Source of the DNA: Planctomycetota bacterium
GTDB taxonomy: Bacteria; Planctomycetota; Planctomycetia; Pirellulales; Lacipirellulaceae
Assembly: GCA_024278955.1 (NCBI GenBank)
Contig: JAJRSE010000012.1
Location: 124,001 to 188,000 of the forward strand
Reading direction: 5' to 3'
Length of the DNA stretch: 64,000 bases
The notes below the pieces were generated by a model, which was not told the DNA's origin, made no database searches, and saw nothing but the letters and a program-made list of their open reading frames with translations. Positions 44,698-53,231 of the stretch are shown here, in pieces (the stretch's first letter is position 1; the number at the start of each line of letters is the position of its first letter). The position numbers were made by a program, and so were the translations under genes.

Positions 44698-45701
44698 TAG
44701 GATGCGTCTCCTCTCCCCGACGAAGTTTCGGCATGCGTCCCCAAAGGCGGACTCATGGTTTGCGGAGCAAGCCTTTCAATTGCAATTTTCGCATGTTCCG
44801 CCATCGGAATAATTTCAAACTGCCTTTGCATCAGGTCAAGAACCTGGCACACGAAATCTATTTTTTCTTCGGCAGGGTTTCTCATCGCAGGAAAAAATGC
44901 CAAGTCGTTGTCGTCGTCGCAGCCCATAAAGTCGAGCGGATGAAGCAAGAGGGAAGGCTCGACACGAAAAACTCGACAGAGAGAAAACGCCATCCGGCAA
45001 TAAAGCAGGGCGAGTGGACGCGAAAATTGTGCCAGGTACAGAAGGTAACTCACATGGATCGGTATTTTCAGCAGCGGCATGGTCGTGACAGGAATTTCAA
45101 GCACCTCGCCGGGCAGGTTTTTCCACAAGTAAGGCCTAAGCGGTCGAAACCCCTCGCGGAAGTTTCCAAACAGTTGCTTCCGTTCGGCCCGCTCTTCCCG
45201 ACTCAAATTCGCGGTAAAAAAATAATACATCCGCGCTATCGGGCCTAGGAAAGTTGGAAAGGTGGAAGCATCGTAACGATAGCCGCGGCTTGCCAGTTCG
45301 CTCAGTACCGCGGGAGAAAAGCTAAACCCTGGGCCGCGGAAACCACGAGGTCGACACCCGGTCGCTTGCTCAATGGCTTCTTCTGCCCGCGTAAACTCTT
45401 CACAGATTTCCTGCTCTGAATAAAGATGCAACCAAGGCTCATGATGAAATGAATGGTTGCCGATTTCATGGCCAGCATCTGAGAGCATCCTTAAAGCAGC
45501 ATGATTCTCTTCGAGCACCGCGTCCTGTCCGACAACGAAAAACGTAATCTTCAAACCGCGATCTTCGAGTACGCGCAGCACACGGGGCACCACAAGGTCG
45601 AGGTAGCTAGGAAACGATTCCCAGCCTGCATCGCCATGAGTCTTCATGTAAGACCACTTGTTATCAAGGTCGAGGGACAAGCTCGCGAGCATTTTGCTCA
45701 T
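44697..45701 (-). CDS. Polysaccharide deacetylase (NodB-like, CE4)
   Basis: A 334-residue CE4-family deacetylase. SLDLDNKW supplies the catalytic/metal Asp pair, HEIGNHSFHHEPW the H-x3-H metal site, and GFRGPGFSFSP the third motif. A cytoplasmic or membrane-face enzyme is likely, as no signal peptide is seen at the chosen start. The ATG at 45701 (MSKMLASLSLDLD) overlaps the FAD oxidoreductase by 38 bases; ATG 45692 is possible. It could remove N-acetyl groups from an amino sugar of the exopolysaccharide made by this operon. Confidence 0.87.
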   Translation of the reverse strand: MSKMLASLSLDLDNKWSYMKTHGDAGWESFPSYLDLVVPRVLRVLEDRGLKITFFVVGQDAVLEENHAALRMLSDAGHEIGNHSFHHEPWLHLYSEQEICEEFTRAEEAIEQATGCRPRGFRGPGFSFSPAVLSELASRGYRYDASTFPTFLGPIARMYYFFTANLSREERAERKQLFGNFREGFRPLRPYLWKNLPGEVLEIPVTTMPLLKIPIHVSYLLYLAQFSRPLALLYCRMAFSLCRVFRVEPSLLLHPLDFMGCDDDNDLAFFPAMRNPAEEKIDFVCQVLDLMQRQFEIIPMAEHAKIAIERLAPQTMSPPLGTHAETSSGRGDAS

Positions 45702-47085
45702 TATCTTGAGGTACTCTCGGAGGAAGAGGGACGCCTGAATCTCGCGAAGCGAGTGAGGGCAGCAAATTTTTTTGAAAAATATCGTCGGCCAGTTCAATCA
45801 CCTCGTTGACGTTGAGCGTGCCTTTCACAATCTGTGCCGAGTTAACAAAATAAATATTTTCAAGCGAAGTGGCGACGCCTGGCAAGTGCTCGGAATAATC
45901 AACCGTAGGCAACGCCATCACATGCTTGACTCGCGAAACGCGAAACGCCTGGACCTCGTCGCGAGAAAAGTTGGGATACATCCGCTCTAAGGCAACGAGG
46001 AAACGCTCCTGGACTTCGTCGTCTGTCCAGAGCCAAGCCGCATCATCCGAGGCAACGTAACGCGGAAGGTAAATAAGGTGGTTGTTATCCAACTCGCGAG
46101 GATCTACCAGTGCGGTCATCTCAATGACGGCAGTAAATGGAACCCAACTGTCGGTAATGTTGGTAACGTAATAATGCGCCAGCGGTTGTTTCAGAAGAAC
46201 CGAGGCACAGAGTATTCCCAGATACTCAATCTGCTCATGCCGTTGGCGTTGCTCTTCCTCTAGCTGAGGGCATAGCTTGCTAACAACGGCCGAAGGGGCC
46301 GTCACGACAACTCGGTCAAAGTGCAAGCTGCTACTGTCGCGGCAATCGACACGAATTGAGCCGTCGGCCTCGCGGTGAACAAGTTTAACTGTCTGGGATG
46401 GCTTTATCTCAACGCCCAGCTTCTCTAACATGGCGGCTAACCGTTCGAGCACCCGAGCATACCCGCCGGGGAGGTAACCAAACATTTCCTTTTTCAACCC
46501 GCTACGACGCGCCTTGTACATCCGAGCGATGGTAGCCCAAATAAACGCCGCAGAAACTCGCTTGTACGTCTCGCCAAGTTTCGCCTTCAAAAGAGGCAAC
46601 CAAATTTTCTCGAACGTAGAACGGCCCGACCATTTCCGAAGCCAGTCGGCGACTAAAATACTTTCAAGAGGCTTCCAGTTGCGAATTCTGGACGCATAAA
46701 AGATCGTGCTGCCTAGACGAAACTTTTCTATCAAATTCAGCGGCGGAAACCTCAGGAACTCAAGGCTATTCGACATTGAAACCAGCTTGCCTTCGGTGAA
46801 AAAACCCGTCTTCGTTTCGACCCATTTCATCTCTTGATCGAGGGCAAGCTCGTCTAGCAGTTCGCGCGTGTGTGTGTCGGAGAGAAGCGTAACATGATAG
46901 TGGCGATCCCAGGTGATGTCGCCCAATTGCCAAGCACTGGCAAGACCACCAATCTCGGGCGCAGCTTCTAGCAACGTCACACGCTCGCCTTGGCGTGCCA
47001 GACGTAGCGCAAGCGTAAGCCCCAACATGCCGCCGCCGACAATGCCCCAATGCAGACCCTCTGGTTGGATTTGTTGATCGCTCAT
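45664..47085 (-). CDS. NAD(P)/FAD-dependent oxidoreductase (amine oxidase/protoporphyrinogen oxidase-like)
   Basis: A 473-residue flavoprotein with FAD motif WGIVGGGMLGLTLALRLARQ, then ERVTLLEAAPEIGGLAS (the GG motif of the amine-oxidase fold), and a C-terminal FAD closure at NIYFVNSAQIVKGTLNVNEV. Members of this group in polysaccharide operons are related to UDP-galactopyranose mutases and carotenoid-type desaturases; the reaction here is not determined. It overlaps the acyltransferase by 4 bases and the deacetylase by 38, placing it firmly inside the operon. Confidence 0.8.
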   Translation of the reverse strand: MSDQQIQPEGLHWGIVGGGMLGLTLALRLARQGERVTLLEAAPEIGGLASAWQLGDITWDRHYHVTLLSDTHTRELLDELALDQEMKWVETKTGFFTEGKLVSMSNSLEFLRFPPLNLIEKFRLGSTIFYASRIRNWKPLESILVADWLRKWSGRSTFEKIWLPLLKAKLGETYKRVSAAFIWATIARMYKARRSGLKKEMFGYLPGGYARVLERLAAMLEKLGVEIKPSQTVKLVHREADGSIRVDCRDSSSLHFDRVVVTAPSAVVSKLCPQLEEEQRQRHEQIEYLGILCASVLLKQPLAHYYVTNITDSWVPFTAVIEMTALVDPRELDNNHLIYLPRYVASDDAAWLWTDDEVQERFLVALERMYPNFSRDEVQAFRVSRVKHVMALPTVDYSEHLPGVATSLENIYFVNSAQIVKGTLNVNEVIELADDIFQKNLLPSLASRDSGVPLPPRVPQDNEQNARELVPRP

Positions 47086-47762
47086 GCGTCACCTGCCTTA
47101 TTGACCACGGCATGCAATAGGTCCTTGCTCGTTTCGGAGTCAGAAAACTCGATCACATTTCCATTTTCAATCAGGTAACGCAAGCCGCAACCGGTGCAGG
47201 CGATGGAACCATCGGGGATTTTCTCGCCAGGATTCCAGCGGCACAGAGGCTCGCCACAACGACAAACACATCCGACCGAGCGAGCCGGGTTACCAAACAC
47301 GAGGTGAAAGTCGGGCACGCTACGTGTCACTACGCTACCCATGCCAACCATCGCAAAACGTCCAATCCGCAGGTTACTGCCAATCACACAACCGGCGCCA
47401 ATCGTGGCTCCTTCGGCGACTAAAGTTTGCTGAGTTGCCTCGTCTGGCTCGGAAGATCGTAGCTTCAACAAGTCGGGAGTTGTGGCTCGCGGAAATCGAT
47501 CGTTAGTAAAAATCGTTCCAGCGCTCACCATCACGCCATCTTCGATCGTAACACCAAAGCAAATATAAACCATCGCATTGATTTTCACGCGATTGCCAAT
47601 TTGCACGTCGTAGGCGATGTGGGTTTTTTCTCCGACCGTACACTGCACCCCGAGCTGGCTACCGTGACGAATATGGACATTGTCCCAAATGGCCGTGCCG
47701 CGGCCTAGCTGCACTCCTTCCTCGATTAGCGCTGTCGCGTGAATTCGTACGTTGGAGTCCAT
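47082..47762 (-). CDS. Hexapeptide-repeat N-acetyltransferase with C-terminal zinc-ribbon-like motif
   Basis: A 226-residue left-handed beta-helix acyltransferase like WbpD/WlbB, which acetylate the 3-amino group of UDP-sugars. Hexapeptide pattern: RIHATALIEEGVQLGRGTAI, IRHGSQLGVQCTVGEKTHIA, VYICFGVTIEDGVMVSAGTI and GATIGAGCVIGSNLRIGRFA. After the helix, CVCRCGEPLC and CTGCG, about 20 residues apart, look like a small zinc ribbon not needed for catalysis in simple homologues. ATG 47762 is preferred to 47780. With the DegT and Gfo/Idh genes upstream it forms a plausible acetamido-sugar pathway. Confidence 0.85.
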   Translation of the reverse strand: MDSNVRIHATALIEEGVQLGRGTAIWDNVHIRHGSQLGVQCTVGEKTHIAYDVQIGNRVKINAMVYICFGVTIEDGVMVSAGTIFTNDRFPRATTPDLLKLRSSEPDEATQQTLVAEGATIGAGCVIGSNLRIGRFAMVGMGSVVTRSVPDFHLVFGNPARSVGCVCRCGEPLCRWNPGEKIPDGSIACTGCGLRYLIENGNVIEFSDSETSKDLLHAVVNKAGDA

Positions 47763-47804
47763 CGTTCTTTCTTGCTGCAAAATCCTTACGGAGTTTACCT
47801 TTGA

Positions 47805-48815
47805 CTAGGCGGTAACTTGATCGGACGAAACAATCGGCTCCCAATCGCCTTGTCGCATTGCCCGATAGGCGGCTTCGATCACTTCGACCGAAGCCAAAGC
47901 GTCGGTCGGGGTAACGACCAAAGGTTCGCGACCTTCGATCGCTTCTGCGAAATTCTCGATCTGTTTCACAAACGCAGCGACTTTATCGTACCCTTTGCCG
48001 AACACGGTCCAATCTTTGTCGCCGCTTCGCCGATATTTCGACTCTTGCCAACCCACCAATAGCGTACCTGCACTGCCGTAAATTGCGATAAAATAAGGTT
48101 GCTCTTTGCTGACACTCCAAGAAAGATCGATACTGCCCAGCACGCCCGACTCGCTTCGGACAAACATTTTAACTGTATCTTCGACTGGAAGATCTTGAAT
48201 TCGATGTCCTTCCATTACTTGGACCTCGGCAAGTTGTCCAAGAAAGTAGCGTGTGATATCAACCGAATGAGTGCCGTTATCGATCAAAACCCCGCCCCCG
48301 CCGATTGCTGGATCTGAATTCCAACGACTCGACATATCCACCCGACCGGTAAAGACATTCTCGAACAGCACCACTTCGCCGATAAGACCAGAAGCCATAA
48401 TCGATTTTGCCTTCGCGACGTCTTCGACATAACGGAACTTCGAAGCCATTGTGAAAATCACATCACGTTCAGAGGCTTTCTGTAGCATTTCACGCGCGGT
48501 ACTTACGTCGATCGAAAGTGGCTTTTCGCAGAGCACAGGAACATTTCGCTCAAGAAGCGTATTACAGATATCACGATGGGTCACCGGAGGGGTGCAGACA
48601 ATTGCTGCATCGAGATCCATTTCGTCAAGCATCATTTCGACCGACGAAAACGCAGCACAGCCGTTGGCCTCAGCCATCGCTTCAGCAGTTTCCGTGCGGG
48701 AATCGACAACTGCCGCAAGTTCAACTTGGTCGGATTGGCCAAACGCTTGGGCATAAGCTTGAGCGATTGCGCCTGCCCCTACGATGCCAAAACGGACGGG
48801 AGAAGAAGCACTCAT
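47805..48815 (-). CDS. Gfo/Idh/MocA oxidoreductase of the sugar-nucleotide module (WbpB/WlbA-like)
   Basis: A 336-residue dehydrogenase. FGIVGAGAIAQAYAQAFGQ is the NAD(P) site, NVPVLCEKPLSIDVSTA holds the family EKP, and IGGGGVLIDNGTHSVDITRY holds the catalytic-region His/Asp. Placed between a DegT aminotransferase and a hexapeptide acetyltransferase, it probably oxidises the 3-OH of a UDP-hexosamine or its uronate before transamination (by analogy with WbpB-E-D). It overlaps degT by 4 bases. A WbpA-type C6 dehydrogenase is not in the window. Confidence 0.87.
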   Translation of the reverse strand: MSASSPVRFGIVGAGAIAQAYAQAFGQSDQVELAAVVDSRTETAEAMAEANGCAAFSSVEMMLDEMDLDAAIVCTPPVTHRDICNTLLERNVPVLCEKPLSIDVSTAREMLQKASERDVIFTMASKFRYVEDVAKAKSIMASGLIGEVVLFENVFTGRVDMSSRWNSDPAIGGGGVLIDNGTHSVDITRYFLGQLAEVQVMEGHRIQDLPVEDTVKMFVRSESGVLGSIDLSWSVSKEQPYFIAIYGSAGTLLVGWQESKYRRSGDKDWTVFGKGYDKVAAFVKQIENFAEAIEGREPLVVTPTDALASVEVIEAAYRAMRQGDWEPIVSSDQVTA

Positions 48816-50053
48816 GATTTTTCCTTTTGCAACTTGATTGCAACTTCGCGAATTGAATCGACCACGTACTGCACGTGAGCGGATGTGTAGCGTTCGTTAA
48901 GTGGCAGAACTAGCACCGAAGCCAAGGCATCGTAGGTTCCCGGGAACTTGTCACGGCTATAATCAACCGCCTCAGGCCGGGCAAGATTGAACGGGAATCG
49001 GCTATTGCCAAAGGTGCGTTGATCTCGAATGACTTGGCATTCAAACGCCGGCTTCTGGATATAACGAGGAGCACAGAATATATTTCGCTCACGCAATTGC
49101 TTGGCCAACTCGTCCATGCCTCCCTCGAAAGCCGAGCTGTCGATCCGCAAACAGTACTTCCAATAAGTAGCTTCCATCTCCGCGTCGACATGAGGTGTCT
49201 CTAAGCCATCGATCCCTTCGAGCCCTTGGTTGAGTTTTGCGGCGATCTCTTTTCGGCGTTGAACAAATTCACCAAGTTTTTCGAGCTGTGCGACAGCAAC
49301 TGCTCCGGCAAGTTCGTTCATCCGGTAATTGAGGGCAAGAAAATAGTGGTCTGGATTCGAGTCGCCGTAGCCCCATGCCTTGTTGATGAACAAAAACATT
49401 CGACGGGCGTAGTCCTCGTTATTCGTCGAAACCAATCCCCCTTCGCCTGTGGTGATGTGCTTCCCCTGCTGGAGGCTAAAACAACCGATATCGCCAAGCG
49501 TGCCAACCGGAACCCCATCAACTTTAGCCCCGAAGGCTTGGGCGCAATCTTCGATCACAGGAATGTTTTTCGAGCGTGCCAGTTCCATGATCTCTCCCAT
49601 CCTTGCCGGATTGCCGAACAAGTGGGTTACCATGATGGCCCGTGTACGAGGGCTGAGCACCGATTCGATCGATTCGGCTGTGAGGTTGTAAGTTTTTGGA
49701 TCAACGTCGGCAAAGACGGGAATTGCCGACTGGTAAAGAATTGGCGTCAATGCACCCATGTCGGTGATCGAGGTCGTTACTACTTCGTCGCCAGGTTCTG
49801 GGTCGATTGCCGACAAGGCCGTATGCAACGCGGCAGTCCCCGAGGAACAGGCGTAAACACGGTTTGCACCGAGTTGCTCAGCAAATCGCTCTTCGAGTTG
49901 CTTCACGAAAGTTCCCTTCGTACTGGTGAGCGTGCCGCTTTCGATGGCAGCAACAAGATTGACTATTTCGTCATCTCCCAAATCTCGCCCGCTGGAATCT
50001 TGATCTGAAGGTAGCTGAAGTATCTCTTGCTGCTGACTCAGGTCGGTAGCCAT
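48812..50053 (-). CDS. DegT/DnrJ/EryC1/StrS-family sugar aminotransferase
   Basis: A 413-residue PLP-dependent aminotransferase of the nucleotide-sugar class. GANRVYACSSGTAALHTALS, VIEDCAQAFGAKVDGVPVGT and GCFSLQQGKHITTGEGGLVS (with the PLP Lys) are present. The QQGKHITTGEGG form resembles AHBA/scyllo-inosose-type members more than WbpE, so the substrate is uncertain. ATG 50053 (MATDLSQQQEIL) is chosen; 50125 adds 24 residues. It is first of the degT-gfo-acyltransferase module, 84 bases after a glycosyltransferase. Confidence 0.9.
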   Translation of the reverse strand: MATDLSQQQEILQLPSDQDSSGRDLGDDEIVNLVAAIESGTLTSTKGTFVKQLEERFAEQLGANRVYACSSGTAALHTALSAIDPEPGDEVVTTSITDMGALTPILYQSAIPVFADVDPKTYNLTAESIESVLSPRTRAIMVTHLFGNPARMGEIMELARSKNIPVIEDCAQAFGAKVDGVPVGTLGDIGCFSLQQGKHITTGEGGLVSTNNEDYARRMFLFINKAWGYGDSNPDHYFLALNYRMNELAGAVAVAQLEKLGEFVQRRKEIAAKLNQGLEGIDGLETPHVDAEMEATYWKYCLRIDSSAFEGGMDELAKQLRERNIFCAPRYIQKPAFECQVIRDQRTFGNSRFPFNLARPEAVDYSRDKFPGTYDALASVLVLPLNERYTSAHVQYVVDSIREVAIKLQKEKS

Positions 50054-50137
50054 GGAGGAAACTCTCTTTCTATGGTCTTGATTTGTATTGGCTCTAGAAT
50101 TTGTACTTGCTCTAGAGATAGCCACACGGCTGCGTTA

Positions 50138-50959
50138 TCAATGGCCGATCCGGTCTCGTAGCACCTGCGTCAATAAACGCAGATGACTTAGAGAGGATCG
50201 GAAAATCTTCATTTTTGAATGCCCAGCCACCCGACTTTTTAAGATGGCCGGATGCTCGACAATTTTTGAACCTTGCCGATCAACTCTCCACAATAATTCA
50301 GCTACACCGACGTATCCAGCGTTTTGAGGCACTAAATCAATAACTTTGCTGCGACGGTAGACTCGGAAGCAACTGGTGTAGCAGTGCAACTTTTGACGCA
50401 TGACAAGTCGGTAGAGCGAAGAAGCAAGCTTCGAAAGCCAAATTCTCCAGCGCGGAACATTCTCGATTCCTCCCTCTGGGTGGTAGGGCGATGCCGTCAC
50501 AAGATCAACATCCGGCGTCAACAACGGGGCCATCTGCTCGATTAGTCTCGCGTCATACGAGCCATCAGCGTCGATCGAAACAACCACCTCGTGGCGAGCA
50601 TCACGTATTCCAGTATGAATCGCTGCCGCAATACCCTGATTGACTTTGTGCCGGATAACTTGAAAATTGTCGCGAAGCTCAATTGCCTCGCTCAACCAAT
50701 CGGGCGTGCCATCGGTGCTGCCATCGTCAACCAGGATGAAATCGAACTGAAATTTGTCTCCCAATTGCACATCCATATCGACGAGTGCCGTAAGCAGCGA
50801 GGAGACGCATTCGCGTTCGTTGTAAAGCGGAACCACGACGCTCACTTCGAGAAGCTCAGTGGGTGCTTGCAACTCTTGACCGGTTTTTACCAGTCGAGAG
50901 GTGTTGCTCATGGTTGGCGGTTCGGGGAGTGCCATGGTTTTTCCTAGTTGCTCGGTCAT
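50138..50959 (-). CDS. Family 2 glycosyltransferase (DPM1-like)
   Basis: A 273-residue GT-A transferase. VSVVVPLYNERECVSSLLTA, FDFILVDDGSTDGTPDWL and VVSIDADGSYDARL (the DxD-like metal site reads DAD) are the family motifs; similarity to dolichyl/polyprenyl-phosphate sugar transferases ends around residue 230. The C-terminal end is a short basic segment (KIFRSSLSHLRLLTQVLRD). Start 50959 lies 20 bases after the preceding gene; ATG 50935 or 50911 are alternatives. It may charge a lipid carrier used by the GT39-like enzyme at the operon's end (inference). Confidence 0.85.
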   Translation of the reverse strand: MTEQLGKTMALPEPPTMSNTSRLVKTGQELQAPTELLEVSVVVPLYNERECVSSLLTALVDMDVQLGDKFQFDFILVDDGSTDGTPDWLSEAIELRDNFQVIRHKVNQGIAAAIHTGIRDARHEVVVSIDADGSYDARLIEQMAPLLTPDVDLVTASPYHPEGGIENVPRWRIWLSKLASSLYRLVMRQKLHCYTSCFRVYRRSKVIDLVPQNAGYVGVAELLWRVDRQGSKIVEHPAILKSRVAGHSKMKIFRSSLSHLRLLTQVLRDRIGH

Positions 50960-50979
50960 CTGCTGTTGAGCCGGTTTTT

Positions 50980-52260
50980 CTAAGTAGTTTTTGCTGGGGA
51001 AGTGCTTGGGAGTGTCTCGGACTGTTCAATTCCAACCAACGTGGAACGATGCTTAAGCGAAAGCGCGGACCTCTGGATGTGCTTTCGCTTTGAAACACGC
51101 TGCTGGGCAATCGTATAAATCTCGATAAGTCGCTGATAGTTCTGCTCGGGGGTGAAATTTTTCTCATACGCCGCCCGGGCAGCGGCACGCATGGATTGCT
51201 TTGCCTCGACTGGCAACCGGTTGAAAGCGTGTACCTTCTGAATCAAGTCCGCTGAGCTACCTGCCTCGAATAGATATCCTGTCTTGTCGGCTTCAACCAA
51301 TTCTTGCATGGCACCCAAACGAGAAGCAACAACGGGAGTGCCCGTCGCAAACGCCTCGGCAATAGTACGCCCGAAGGTTTCGTACCAAACCGAAGGCATG
51401 AGAAGCGCATCGGCTTGGCCTACGATTGGAAGCACTTGGTCGGGCGAGAGTTCTCCCAGCCACTCGATTCGTCGGTCGCGATTCTTCGCGTCTCGTACGT
51501 TTTCGGCAAGAGGACCGTCCCCTATGATTTTCAGCGCAGGCAACGTCTGGTCAGACGCCCAGGCTTCGAGCAGCGTGGCGACACCTTTTTCTGGCGAAAG
51601 ACGCCCAACAAAAACCAAGTAGCCGCCCCCTCCCGGGCCTACTCCTGGATCGGGATACACACAGTTGTACTTGACATGCGTTCGATCTTCAGGAAATCCG
51701 GCTTCGACAAAGCGTTGGCGAGCAAACTGGGTGAGCGAAAAAAAAGCGTCCACCTTTCGTTGCCAAGTTCCTAATGCTCGGTGGAGTACCACCATCGAAG
51801 CAACCACGGCACTGGCTGCCGCACTGTCGCGATAGCATCGGTGCAAAACCGCTGGCCACGGAATCGCTTGTCCGACACAATCGTTGCACGGTTTTCCGTC
51901 TCGCATGAGGTAGGTGCCTGGACAGATCAAACGGTAATTTCGGAGTGCCTGAACAACGGCCACACCGTGTCGATGGGCCGTATGACAAACCGAAGGAGAA
52001 ATCAGCGGGAAGGTATTGGTACAGTGCATTACGTCCGGCCTCTCCTTCCCGATAATCTGTTCAACTTCACGAGACGCCTGACGATTCCACAACGTCAGCT
52101 GCGCTGAAGTAAGTGGATTCTTGTTCTTCAACTCTTCGTTGGAACGAACGTACTCGATCACCTGATGTCCATGTGCCACCAGCAACTGGCGTTCTTCCTC
52201 GAACGACTTTTGCTCTCCTCCACGCTGCAAGTAAGCGGTATGGCACAACAAAATTTTCAT
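50980..52260 (-). CDS. Family 4 glycosyltransferase
   Basis: A 426-residue GT-B retaining transferase. The N-terminal domain begins MKILLCHTAYLQRGGEQKSF and has the donor-free GG motif; the C-terminal domain shows LVFVGRLSPEKGVATLLEAW and the EX7E motif in YETFGRTIAEAFATGTPVVA. ATG 52260 is used. It is cytoplasmic, adding one sugar to the growing repeat unit. The C-terminal 40 residues (RKHIQRSALSLKHRST) are Ser/Lys-rich and not part of the fold. Confidence 0.9.
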   Translation of the reverse strand: MKILLCHTAYLQRGGEQKSFEEERQLLVAHGHQVIEYVRSNEELKNKNPLTSAQLTLWNRQASREVEQIIGKERPDVMHCTNTFPLISPSVCHTAHRHGVAVVQALRNYRLICPGTYLMRDGKPCNDCVGQAIPWPAVLHRCYRDSAAASAVVASMVVLHRALGTWQRKVDAFFSLTQFARQRFVEAGFPEDRTHVKYNCVYPDPGVGPGGGGYLVFVGRLSPEKGVATLLEAWASDQTLPALKIIGDGPLAENVRDAKNRDRRIEWLGELSPDQVLPIVGQADALLMPSVWYETFGRTIAEAFATGTPVVASRLGAMQELVEADKTGYLFEAGSSADLIQKVHAFNRLPVEAKQSMRAAARAAYEKNFTPEQNYQRLIEIYTIAQQRVSKRKHIQRSALSLKHRSTLVGIEQSETLPSTSPAKTT

Positions 52261-52322
52261 CAAAACCCTTTGCCTAAGCTTCAACACGAACGACTACGAC
52301 TCAAAACTCTCTACGACACTCC

Positions 52323-53216
52323 CTACGACACTTTCATCGGTCTCCGCACATGACGTCGAATGCGAAGTTTCCCTCCAAACAAACCTTCAATGCCGAAGAG
52401 GATATAGGGAATTATCCAATAGACGACTTTAGGACGCGGAGCATGCGAACGCACAAAGGCCCACCACTGGCGAGGAGGGCGATAGCCCTTGGGGCCGCAC
52501 ATCTTTTTCCATCGTTGTCGAAAACTGATTTGGCTATCAAACGTACTGTTCGCTAGAGGATTTAGCTCGCACTCTCCCAAGTGCCCAGGCGCAACCAGAA
52601 GCGGTATGCCAAGTCGACTTGCACGGAGACCGTAATCTCCATCGGCAAAGAAATGGGTGTACGCTTTATCAAGTCCCCCAACTCTCTGCTCCGCCTGGCT
52701 AGGCACCAGTACAATATTCCCGTTAAACGTATCGCACTCACTCACTTTGTCTTGTGGAGTAATCACACTGACGTTGTACCAGCTCTCACGAATCATCCCT
52801 CCGGTACAGGTCTTACCACTGTTGGGATCGCAAGTCGCTCCGACAATAATCGTCGAAGGGTCTGCTGACTCTCCGTAGGCCGTTAGAAGCGTGTTGATTG
52901 CGCCGGGCCGTAGTTCAACGTCATCGTTTAACCACAAATAGAAGGCAGCAGGTCGAGCCGCATCCCAAGCCATGCCGGTGCCGCCAGCCCAGTAAAGGTT
53001 GCCATCTCCTTGGAGCACCGTGACTTCAGGAAACTCGTCTCGAACCGCGTCGCCGGTGCCATCGGAGCTTCCATCGTCGGTTAGAAAAACCTGGATGCCA
53101 TAGTTTTCTGAAATCGCTTGCGATAGAAGGCTGCGTAGACAGCGCAGCGTCGTCTCCCGACGGTTAAAACACGTCATCAAGACGGCGATTTCAGATTGGG
53201 AAGCGACCTCGGTCAT
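52323..53216 (-). CDS. Family 2 glycosyltransferase (rhamnosyltransferase-like)
   Basis: A 297-residue GT-A transferase. IAVLMTCFNRRETTLRCLRS, IQVFLTDDGSSDGTGDAV and FYLWLNDDVELRPGAINTLL (DD metal site), with KAYTHFFADGDYGLRASRLG, are typical of WbbL/rhamnosyltransferase-like enzymes. The start at 53216 lies 15 bases after the upstream gene. Sugar specificity cannot be read from the sequence. Confidence 0.88.
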   Translation of the reverse strand: MTEVASQSEIAVLMTCFNRRETTLRCLRSLLSQAISENYGIQVFLTDDGSSDGTGDAVRDEFPEVTVLQGDGNLYWAGGTGMAWDAARPAAFYLWLNDDVELRPGAINTLLTAYGESADPSTIIVGATCDPNSGKTCTGGMIRESWYNVSVITPQDKVSECDTFNGNIVLVPSQAEQRVGGLDKAYTHFFADGDYGLRASRLGIPLLVAPGHLGECELNPLANSTFDSQISFRQRWKKMCGPKGYRPPRQWWAFVRSHAPRPKVVYWIIPYILFGIEGLFGGKLRIRRHVRRPMKVS

Positions 53217-53231
53217 GAATCTATTTCCTGC

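Noticed and set aside
49226-50008. Plus-strand open frame opposite the DegT aminotransferase
   Set aside because: Antisense shadow of a clear aminotransferase with an intact PLP-Lys motif; Cys/His-rich translation without family look.
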